47,702 nt of DNA, taken from positions 1 through 47,702 of the forward strand of contig NZ_JAUYFA010000074.1 of assembly GCF_030691135.1 (NCBI RefSeq). The letters run 5' to 3'. The translations under genes were made by a program, and so were the position numbers. The DNA comes from Phreatobacter sp. (lineage in GTDB: Bacteria; Pseudomonadota; Alphaproteobacteria; Rhizobiales; Phreatobacteraceae). The notes beneath the pieces were generated by a model. The model was not told where the DNA came from, searched no databases, and saw nothing but the letters and a program-made list of their open reading frames with translations. The first letter of the stretch is position 1, and each line of letters starts with the position of its first letter. Positions 42,199-47,702 of the stretch are shown piece after piece.

Positions 42199-42411
42199 AT
42201 GAACAAGATCATCCTCGCCGCCGCTCTGCTGGCCCCGCTCGCCGCAGCTCCCGCCTTTGCCCAGGTCGAGGCGACGCAGCGCAACAGCGTGACGCAGTAC
42301 CAGACCCAGTCGCCGCGCGAGTTCACCGCCCGTCGCGCCTACCAGGCACCGGTCGCCGTCGAGCGCGCGGACGTCCAGTCCGACCGTCAGGGCCCGTCGG
42401 GCAACTTCTGA
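42199..42411 (+). CDS. Small secreted peptide, paralog 2
   Basis: This 70-residue preprotein has a signal peptide ending APAFAQ and a mature part VEATQRNSVTQYQTQSP, then REFTARRAYQAPVAVERAD and the end GPSGNF. It is rich in Q, R, T and V with no cysteine. AGGAG precedes the ATG. It differs from paralog 3 by one residue (Pro66 here, Leu there). The two hairpins in the preceding 96-bp spacer could stabilise or separate the messages. Family and function are unknown. Confidence 0.85.
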   Translation: MNKIILAAALLAPLAAAPAFAQVEATQRNSVTQYQTQSPREFTARRAYQAPVAVERADVQSDRQGPSGNF

Positions 42412-42505
42412 TCCCCGGCTTCTACCAGATCCAGGGCGGGCTCCGGTCCGCCTGAACCACCGGCAGGGCCGCAACGGCCTGCCTCACACCCAAAGTAGAC
42501 CCATC

Positions 42506-42718
42506 ATGAACAAGATCATCCTCGCCGCCGCTCTGCTGGCCCCGCTCGCCGCCGCTCCCGCCTTTGCCCAGGTCGAGGCGACGCAGCGCAACAGCGTGAC
42601 GCAGTACCAGACTCAGTCGCCGCGCGAGTTCACCGCCCGTCGCGCCTACCAGGCACCGGTCGCCGTCGAGCGCGCGGACGTCCAGTCCGACCGTCAGGGC
42701 CTGTCGGGCAACTTCTGA
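42506..42718 (+). CDS. Small secreted peptide, paralog 3
   Basis: The protein is nearly identical to paralog 2 (one residue difference, Leu66). The DNA differs at three positions, two of them silent. The leader is changed: the ribosome binding site AGGAG of paralog 2 has become AGTAG here, so translation may be weaker. A strong terminator follows 26 bp after the stop, closing the three-gene run. The function is unknown. Confidence 0.85.
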   Translation: MNKIILAAALLAPLAAAPAFAQVEATQRNSVTQYQTQSPREFTARRAYQAPVAVERADVQSDRQGLSGNF

Positions 42719-42744
42719 CGCCCGCTCACTGAAACTACAGCAAG

Positions 42745-42770
42745 CGCCGGGGCTCAGCCCCGGCGTTTTT
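42745..42770 (+). terminator. Rho-independent terminator of the secreted peptide genes
   Basis: CGCCGGGGC (42745-42753) pairs perfectly with GCCCCGGCG (42757-42765) around loop TCA, followed by five T. Confidence 0.93.
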
Positions 42771-42835
42771 GCGTCCGGATGTGGGGACGCCGACCCTGGG
42801 CCGGTGACGGCGCGAAATCGTGCGATGAAGAAGAA

Positions 42836-42912
42836 TGGTACAACCGCCCCGGCTCGAACGGGGGACCTCCAGAGCCACAATCTGGCGCTCTAACCAACTG
42901 AGCTACGGCTGC
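42836..42912 (-). tRNA. tRNA-His (anticodon GTG)
   Basis: Read on the minus strand, this is a full 77-base cloverleaf with encoded CCA (TGG at 42836 on plus). The D arm is GCTC/GAGC, the anticodon stem CCAGA/TCTGG with loop TTGTGGC (anticodon GTG), and the T arm ends CCCCGTTCGAGCCGGGG, containing GTTCGAG. The first paired base is G1 opposite U72. The base before it would be U, not the G-1 of most bacterial tRNA-His, and the discriminator is A73. Loss of G-1 with A73 is known for alphaproteobacteria. Confidence 0.95.
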
Positions 42913-43175
42913 ACACGCCCGACCAAGTGGAAAACCTCCCGAGCGGCGCGCAACCTAGTCCGAAGGTCCGGGCAATGCAAGGCGCCAGACGCGACCTTGA
43001 TCAGCGCGCGGCCATTTTTCGCAATGCCTTGACGGATTTGAGGTATTTTCTTCGCCACGGTGGCCGGCACGATAGAAAAAAGCCCGGGCGCGGGCCCGGG
43101 CTCGAAGTTTTGACCGCAGCTGCAAGGATGCGGTCGGGAGGATGGTGATGCTGCCGCCCGCGGACGGCGGCAAAT
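42913..43175. other. Intergenic region between tRNA-His and the phasin gene
   Basis: This 263-bp stretch contains the phasin terminator (43075-43102) and, beyond it, presumably the promoter of tRNA-His on the minus strand. The stretch 43015-43050 is AT-richer, as expected for that promoter, but I could not assign exact boxes. No coding frame is convincing. Confidence 0.5.
43075..43102 (-). terminator. Rho-independent terminator of the phasin gene
   Basis: On the minus strand AGCCCGGG pairs with CCCGGGCT (43095-43102 with 43081-43088) around a 6-base loop and runs into TTTTTT. It lies 74 bp after the phasin stop codon. Confidence 0.9.
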
Positions 43176-43703
43176 TCAGATGGCGGCAGTCTTCAGGACC
43201 TTGCCGACCTTCTCCTTGACCGGCTCGACGGTCTCGGTGGCGGTCTTCTGAACGACGGCCGAGAGGTCCTTGCCCTGGGTCTGGACGGTTTCGAACAGCT
43301 TGCGGGCATAGGCCGTCTGCAGCTCGATGACCTCAGCGAGGGACTTGGCGCCCATCAGGTCGCGGGCGTGATCGAAGCCCGCGTTCATGTTGGAGCGGGC
43401 GGCCTCGAGGGCCTTCAGGTTGAAGTCCTTCACGCCGGCGCTCGCCGTCGAATAGGTGTCCTCGACCAGATCGGTGGTCTCTTCGGCGGCGGCCTTCATC
43501 TTGGCATAGCCGTCCTTGATCTGCGCCACGGCCTTTTCGGTGGCCTCGCGCATGGCGGCGGGAACCTCGGCCTTGGCGAAATCGAACGAAGCTCCATCGA
43601 ACTTCGGCATTTCGAACTTCGTCAGGTCGAAGGTCGGGAAGGGGAAAATCTGCGCGGCGGTCGCCGGCTTTTCGGTCTTCGGCGCTTTTGCGGCCTGGCT
43701 CAT
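43176..43703 (-). CDS. Phasin, polyhydroxyalkanoate granule protein
   Basis: This 175-residue helical protein begins SQAAKAPKTEKPATAAQIFPFP. It has a hydrophobic FPFPTFDLTKFEMPKFDGASF segment, in short FPFPTFDLTKFEM, then long amphipathic helices (FNLKALEAARSNMNAGFDHARDLMGAKSLAEVIELQTAYARK, in short SLAEVIELQTAYARK), the phasin_2 signature. Phasins coat polyhydroxybutyrate granules. The second ATG (SQAAK) has GAGGA at a good distance. An ATG three codons earlier overlaps that site. The upstream region has a good promoter and two PhaR-like sites. It is 174 bp from a second phasin gene. Confidence 0.92.
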   Translation of the reverse strand: MSQAAKAPKTEKPATAAQIFPFPTFDLTKFEMPKFDGASFDFAKAEVPAAMREATEKAVAQIKDGYAKMKAAAEETTDLVEDTYSTASAGVKDFNLKALEAARSNMNAGFDHARDLMGAKSLAEVIELQTAYARKLFETVQTQGKDLSAVVQKTATETVEPVKEKVGKVLKTAAI

Positions 43704-43813
43704 GATGGGCATCCTCGCGGGGTCACTTGAACGGGAAGTCACCGCAGCCGCTTCCCCGCTGGAACTGGCGCGACGAGCCGGTCCGCATTTGGAGCGCAGA
43801 CCATCACGCCGCC

Positions 43814-43859
43814 GATATAGTCTAAATGATGGTGCATTGCAACAATATATTGCATCGCA
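43814..43859 (-). promoter_or_regulatory. Phasin promoter with two PhaR-like operator sites
   Basis: On the minus strand a -35 TTGCAA (43837-43842), 17-bp spacer and -10 TATATC (43814-43819) form a good sigma-70 promoter in an AT-rich island. Two TGC-N3-GCA sites, TGCATTGCA (43833-43841) and TGCATCGCA (43851-43859), lie 18 bp apart, the first covering the -35. PhaR, the repressor of phasin genes in Paracoccus and rhizobia, recognises TGC-rich inverted repeats of this form. The assignment is inference from motif and position. Confidence 0.55.
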
Positions 43860-43877
43860 CAAACCGTAGGACAGCAG

Positions 43878-44252
43878 TCAATCCTGCCGGGTTCCCGGTT
43901 TCGGGGCGAGGGCGCCGCCGAGCTCGCGCGCCTGTTCTTCCATCGCCTTCATCTGATCCTGCAGGAAGCGGGTCTGGATCTCCATGACCTCGGCCATGTC
44001 GCGGGCCTGAACCAGGCGCTGGGCATAGTCGAAACTGGCGGCCACATTGGTCTCGGCGAAAGCGATCGCCTTGCGGCCGACGTCCTGGGCGCTGGACTGG
44101 ACGGCACCGGTGGACCCGTCCATGGCCGAGACCGTGCGCTGGGCCGCGCCGACGAAACCGTCGAAGGCCTTGCGGGCCTGTTCGACGCTCTTGTCGGCGA
44201 ACTCCCGCATCTCCTGCGGAATCTCATAGGCACCAGGGGTCCTGCCGGCCAT
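43878..44252 (-). CDS. Phasin family protein, second
   Basis: This 124-residue helical protein begins AGRTPGAYEIPQEMREFADKS. It has the phasin core EQARKAFDGFVGAAQRTVSAM and MAEVMEIQTRFLQDQMKAMEEQARELG, in short AEVMEIQTRFLQDQM. The ATG follows GGGAGG. It is shorter than the first phasin and lacks its N-terminal hydrophobic segment. The two differ enough to be old paralogs. It ends just upstream of the promoter of the first phasin gene, so each may be controlled separately. Confidence 0.88.
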   Translation of the reverse strand: MAGRTPGAYEIPQEMREFADKSVEQARKAFDGFVGAAQRTVSAMDGSTGAVQSSAQDVGRKAIAFAETNVAASFDYAQRLVQARDMAEVMEIQTRFLQDQMKAMEEQARELGGALAPKPGTRQD

Positions 44253-44362
44253 GCAAACCTCCCGAATCGGCGCCGCTCGCGGCCCGCGTCGCCTCATCCT
44301 TAGCCGCCGCGGGGCTGCCGCGATAGCTGTTGTGGATTACGCCTCAGGGCGAGGGCCGGATC

Positions 44363-45184
44363 TCACGCCGCGCCGGTCTCCGGCGGGCGCTGGAGGCGCG
44401 CCAACTCGCCACGCACCAGAGTGAGTTCCGCGACGATGGTGTCGAGGCGGGCGTTGAGCTCGGCCTCGGCGGTCGCCGGGTGCATCAGCTTCGGCTGCCC
44501 ATCATCGGTCTCGGCGTCGAGCGCCGTGACGACGACGCCGATGAAGAGGTTCAATGCCATGAAGGTGGTCAACACCATGAAGGTAATGATGATGAACCAG
44601 CCGAAGGGAAAGCCCTTCTCCGCCAGCGGCTTGACGATCCCGCCGGACCAGTCGTCGAAGGTCATGGCCTGGAACAGCGTGTAGGCGGAGGCGCCGATGC
44701 TGCCGAAATGGTCCGGCAGAGCCACGCCGTAGAGCTTCGTGACGATCACCGCGAAGACGTAGAAGATCAGCCCGAGCAGCAGGCCGATGGAGCCCATGCC
44801 CGGCAGCGCCGAGATCAGGCCGCCGACCACCCGTCGCAGCGCAGGCACGGCGGTGACGAGGCGAAGGACGCGCAGGATGCGCAGGGCGCGCAGTACCGAC
44901 AGGCTGTCGGAGGCCGGAACCAGGGCGATCGCGACCACGAAAAGATCGAACAGGCTCCACGGATCGCGGAAGAAGGCGCCGCGCTTCACCGCGATCCGCG
45001 CGAGGATCTCGGCGACGAAGACGGTCAGGACGATGTTGTCGATCGTCAGCAGAATGCCCCCGACCTGGGCCATGACCGTGGGACTGGTCTCGAGGCCGAG
45101 GGTGATGGCGTTGATGACGATGAGCACGATGATGGCGGTCTCGAACCGCGGGTGCTGGATCAGGGCGCGCAGCTTGTCGATCAT
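44363..45184 (-). CDS. Voltage-gated cation channel, single-domain BacNav type
   Basis: This 273-residue ion channel subunit has six membrane segments and would form a tetramer. S4 carries four arginines at three-residue spacing (Arg99, 102, 105, 108, in RALRILRVLRLV), so it should sense voltage. The pore helix and filter read FQAMTFDDWSGGIVKP: Thr175-Phe-Asp-Asp-Trp-Ser-Gly181. Known sodium-selective channels have TLESWS here, and a calcium-selective engineered NavAb has TLDDWSD. S6 is FIIITFMVLTTFMALNLFIGVVV, in short TTFMALNLFIGVV. A C-terminal coiled coil (about 240-265) follows a short acidic neck. The family is sure, but ion selectivity is inference. Confidence 0.93.
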   Translation of the reverse strand: MIDKLRALIQHPRFETAIIVLIVINAITLGLETSPTVMAQVGGILLTIDNIVLTVFVAEILARIAVKRGAFFRDPWSLFDLFVVAIALVPASDSLSVLRALRILRVLRLVTAVPALRRVVGGLISALPGMGSIGLLLGLIFYVFAVIVTKLYGVALPDHFGSIGASAYTLFQAMTFDDWSGGIVKPLAEKGFPFGWFIIITFMVLTTFMALNLFIGVVVTALDAETDDGQPKLMHPATAEAELNARLDTIVAELTLVRGELARLQRPPETGAA

Positions 45185-45293
45185 GGGTGAGTTCGGAGTT
45201 CTCGTTGGGGAGGGAGTTAACCCTGCCTAACACGGGCTCTTGACTGCCGCCACGGCAGCGCGGGCACAGACGAGCCTCCAGGGCATCTGGATT

Positions 45294-45337
45294 AACCCTA
45301 ACTGAGGGTTGACGCTTGGGAAGACCCTTCGTGACAT
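45294..45337 (+). promoter_or_regulatory. Inverted repeat and possible promoter upstream of the PAS kinase gene
   Basis: AACCCT (45294-45299) and AGGGTT (45305-45310) form an inverted repeat with a 5-base centre. It overlaps a possible -35 TTGACG (45309-45314), which is followed after 17 bp by TGACAT (45332-45337). A second TTAACCC lies at 45217. The 253-bp gap between the channel gene and this gene holds nothing else I recognise. Confidence 0.35.
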
Positions 45338-45437
45338 GGACGTTTCGGCTCTGTTCCGACACAATCCATCAACACATCCTTTACCAATGCGGCGTGCCGG
45401 ATGCGGCATGCCCCGCCTCTTGCCCGGAAGCGACCGT

Positions 45438-47702
45438 ATGACATCCGCGTTCCCCAGCCTGTCGACGATCCTGTCGGAGCCGGACGTCGCGCGCCTGATG
45501 GCGGAACCCGGCCCCTGGTGGCTGTGGACGGCCGATGCGAGCCGCCTCGTCATCGCCAACACGACCGGCGCGCGCGCCATGGGCGCCAGCGGCCTCGCCG
45601 CCGCCCTCGACCGCGACTATCCCGCGGCCCATGCCTTCGCCGCCCAGATCGGCCGGCTGGCGCCGACCCTGCCGGCCGACGGCACGCCGCGCAGCGAACG
45701 CATGCGCATCGCGGGACGTTTCGGTTCGGAAAGTGTCGTCGCCGAAGCCTGCCGCATCAGGGCCGGCGCGCTCAGCCTGATCGCCGTGCGCCTGCCAGCC
45801 CTGCGGCGCGGATCGGCACGCGAGGCGGCGCTGGGCTTCATCGCGACGCTGCGAGTCCCCGCCCTCGCCTTCGACCGCGCCGGTTTGCCGCTGGCGGCGA
45901 GCGACGCCGCGGCGGCCCTGTCGGCGACGCCGCTGCGCGATCTCGTCGGACCCGCCGCCGAGACGATTTTCGACAGCATCGGCGCCACGGGGCGCGCCTC
46001 GGTGGACCTCGTGAACGGGCCGATGTCGGTCGTGGCGCTGATGGAAGCCGACATCGTCGTCGCCCTTCTCGACCCGCTCGCCAAGATCGTCCCGGAGACC
46101 GGTCTCCGCCTGGTCGCGGGGGGCGCCGGATCGGTCGCGGCCTTGGCCTCGGACGCGGCGGCGATGGAAGCCGCCGCGGTGGACACCCCCTCGACTGCCG
46201 ATGTCGGGAACGGCGCCGTCTCGGCCGAAGCGGTCGAAGAGACCGCCGAAGAGGCCACACCGTCGGTATCCGTGGCAGAGCCCTCCACGCCCGGGCCGGC
46301 AGCGGAGATCGCGGAGCCCGCGGCTTCGGCCGAACCTGCCGGCCGGGTTGCGGCATCTCTCGTCTCAGCCGAGCTTGGCGGCGATGAAACGACGGACGCC
46401 GAAGCTACCGAGGCATCCGAGGAGGTCTCCCGAGACGTTCTCCGGCAGGCCCTCCCGACCGGGCTCGAGAGCCCGTCGACACCGGACGTCGCGCCGGCCG
46501 AAACCGCCGCCGTGCCGGACCCGGTCGACGCCGCTCTTGCCGCGCCGCAGCGCTTCTCCTGGCGGATGGACGGGGATTATCGCTTCCACACCATCGCACC
46601 GGACGCGGTCGCCGGCCTCGCCGGCGAAACCCTGGAAGCCGCGGCCAACCGCTTCGGCATCGACCCCGACGGCGCCCTCACGGCAGCCGTGACGGCCTTC
46701 AGACCTTTCAGCGGCGTGCCCGCTCTCTGGCCGCTGGGTGATGCGGGACGTCGCCTGGCGGTGACGCTCGCCGCCTTCCCGACGCTGCGCGACGGCGCCT
46801 TCCATGGCTATTCGGGCTTCGGCCTGGTGGTCGAGGAAGCCTCGCGGGTCGCTCCTGCGACGGCTCCCGAGCCCTTGCCGCAGGACGCGCCGGTCGCCGG
46901 TCCTGCTGAAGCCGCTGAACCAACCGCCGAAAGCGCCGATGTCGGGACCGCCTCTCTGCCCGCAGACGCCGTGGACGACGATGCCGACGTCGCAGCCGAG
47001 ACGGATGAACCCGTCGACGCGCCGGAAGCTCCGGACCTGACCACTGCCGGGGACGATGCCGCCCAGCCTGCCGAAGGCGAAGCCGCGACCACCGAGACGG
47101 CCGCCGCCGCGTCAGACGAGGATGCCGACGTCGCAACCGAGGCGGATGAACCCGTCGACGCGCCGGAAGCTCCGGACCTGACCACTGCCGGGGACGATGC
47201 CGCCCAGCCTGCCGAAGGCGAAGCCGCGACCACCGAGACGGCCGCCGCCGCGTTGGTCGCGGACGCCGAGGTCGCTGCCGAGGCGGATGAACCCGTCGGC
47301 GCCGCGGAAGCCATGGACATCGGCGCTTCCGAGGACGACGCGGCCCTGCCTGCCGCGACTGCCGTCGAAGGCGTCGACCCGGTGGCGCCGACCGAGGTGT
47401 CCGAAGCCGGCGCGACGAAGGCCGCCGCAGCGGAGACGACGGCTGCCGCCGGCGATGCGCCGGTGCCCGAGGCGGCGCAGCCCGGCGAACCCGTTTCCGA
47501 TGCCGATGCGACGCGGCCACAGGCCGACACGCGCCCGGTTCTGACCGTCCACACCAATCCGCCCAATGTCGTCGCGCTCAGGACCTCCGTCGGCCAGGAC
47601 AGCAAGCGCCCGCAGCTGTCGCCGGGCGAGCGCAACGCCTTCCGCGAGATCGCCCGCGCCCTCGGCGCCCGCACCGGCGACCCGATCCCGGCCGACCAGG
47701 GC
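45438..47702 (+). CDS. Large PAS-type sensor protein, probable histidine kinase, N-terminal part (3' end outside window)
   Basis: The frame is open from the ATG to the window edge: 755 codons without a stop. The N-terminal region (LMAEPGPWWLWTADASRLVIANTTGARAMG, in short PGPWWLWTADASRLV) looks PAS-like. Residues about 370-475 form another PAS-like block, FSWRMDGDYRFHTIAPDAV to FHGYSGFGLVVE. A long acidic Ala/Glu/Asp/Pro linker (about 475-700) contains 141-bp repeats. The visible end, NVVALRTSVGQDSKRPQLSPGERNAFREIARALGAR, in short LSPGERNAFREIARAL, matches the region before the kinase PAS/HisKA domains of large rhizobial cell-cycle-type sensor kinases as I recall them. No membrane segment is seen. 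The kinase domain itself is not in the window, so that call is inference. Confidence 0.75.
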   Translation, partial: MTSAFPSLSTILSEPDVARLMAEPGPWWLWTADASRLVIANTTGARAMGASGLAAALDRDYPAAHAFAAQIGRLAPTLPADGTPRSERMRIAGRFGSESVVAEACRIRAGALSLIAVRLPALRRGSAREAALGFIATLRVPALAFDRAGLPLAASDAAAALSATPLRDLVGPAAETIFDSIGATGRASVDLVNGPMSVVALMEADIVVALLDPLAKIVPETGLRLVAGGAGSVAALASDAAAMEAAAVDTPSTADVGNGAVSAEAVEETAEEATPSVSVAEPSTPGPAAEIAEPAASAEPAGRVAASLVSAELGGDETTDAEATEASEEVSRDVLRQALPTGLESPSTPDVAPAETAAVPDPVDAALAAPQRFSWRMDGDYRFHTIAPDAVAGLAGETLEAAANRFGIDPDGALTAAVTAFRPFSGVPALWPLGDAGRRLAVTLAAFPTLRDGAFHGYSGFGLVVEEASRVAPATAPEPLPQDAPVAGPAEAAEPTAESADVGTASLPADAVDDDADVAAETDEPVDAPEAPDLTTAGDDAAQPAEGEAATTETAAAASDEDADVATEADEPVDAPEAPDLTTAGDDAAQPAEGEAATTETAAAALVADAEVAAEADEPVGAAEAMDIGASEDDAALPAATAVEGVDPVAPTEVSEAGATKAAAAETTAAAGDAPVPEAAQPGEPVSDADATRPQADTRPVLTVHTNPPNVVALRTSVGQDSKRPQLSPGERNAFREIARALGARTGDPIPADQG
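46980..47261 (+). repeat. Two in-frame 141-bp direct repeats in the PAS protein linker
   Basis: Units 46980-47120 and 47121-47261 (47 codons each) are almost identical. Both encode an acidic stretch with DEPVDAPEAPDLTTAGDDA and QPAEGEAATTETAAAA. A third, degenerate partial copy starts at 47262 (DEPVGAAEAMD). The unit length keeps the reading frame, as expected for a disordered linker that can change length by slippage or recombination. Confidence 0.9.

Larger units (their letters stand above)
42103..42718 (+). repeat. Tandem duplication of peptide gene plus leader
   Basis: Two adjacent units, 42103-42411 and 42412-42718 (309 and 307 bp), each consist of a spacer and a 70-codon gene. The two coding parts differ at only three bases that I can see. 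The spacers share a first half (ACCAGATCCAGGGCGGGCTC and onward) and diverge in the second half, though both still form a hairpin there (42158-42174 and 42462-42483). This is a recent duplication. Confidence 0.9.

Noticed and set aside
45217-45231. A full CtrA site before the PAS kinase gene
   Set aside because: TTAA is followed after six bases by CTAA, so the spacing and second half-site deviate from TTAA-N7-TTAA.

Overview
This 47.7 kb window is high-GC, densely packed bacterial chromosome, almost certainly from an alphaproteobacterium of the order Hyphomicrobiales (Rhizobiales). The evidence is a C4-pathway 5-aminolevulinate synthase, a DUF2336 protein, two phasins, a tRNA-His that lacks an encoded G-1 and has A73 (an alphaproteobacterial trait), and the start of a very large PAS-type sensor kinase. 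A Phreatobacter-like genus is a guess. I saw no phage, transposase, CRISPR or plasmid functions.

Region by region: (1) 1-3.5 kb holds the 3' end of infC with a strong terminator, a class II aldolase, hemA behind a FixK/FNR-like box, and a DUF2336 gene. (2) 3.6-25.9 kb is one functional island for molybdenum/tungsten and formate oxidation. From a 99-bp divergent promoter, a leftward operon encodes an HTH-PBP regulator, a MoeA-like protein and a MoeA-PBP fusion. The rightward operon encodes the tungstate transporter TupBCA, an orphan ModA-like protein, FdhD and MobA. A long leftward gene train (about 23.7 to 12.3 kb) then encodes a lipoate/biotin-ligase-like protein, DUF6505, DUF6352, DUF3305, DUF3306, an HTH-TorD fusion, a Tat-target peptide, the three formate dehydrogenase subunits, MobB and MoeA. 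A divergent polyferredoxin and a convergent WD40-cytochrome c gene close the island. The subunits, chaperone, sulfur-transfer protein, cofactor enzymes and metal importer together suggest a periplasm-facing Cys-type formate dehydrogenase, possibly using tungsten, that feeds electrons to a membrane cytochrome b.

(3) 27.3-29.8 kb has a D-aminoacylase-type amidohydrolase followed by a COG0523 metallochaperone GTPase. (4) 29.9-34.7 kb is a probable copper locus: DUF2946 protein, TonB-dependent receptor, dedicated TonB, and a YcnI-PCuAC fusion. (5) 34.9-37.6 kb has an orphan TRAP binding protein of the TakP type and an aldehyde dehydrogenase. (6) 37.8-41.4 kb is a phnDCEE uptake operon preceded by a Pho box.

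(7) 41.4-45.2 kb holds a tandem family of 70-residue secreted peptides (the last two almost identical), tRNA-His, two phasins with a promoter containing two PhaR-like sites, and a one-domain voltage-gated cation channel whose selectivity filter reads TFDDWSG. (8) 45.4 kb to the window edge is the N-terminal 755 codons of a PAS/histidine-kinase-type protein with 141-bp in-frame repeats. No single unknown system dominates. The best candidates for new biology are the formate dehydrogenase accessory block (apparent pseudo-ligase, DUFs, HTH-TorD fusion), the tandem secreted peptides and the DD-filter channel.
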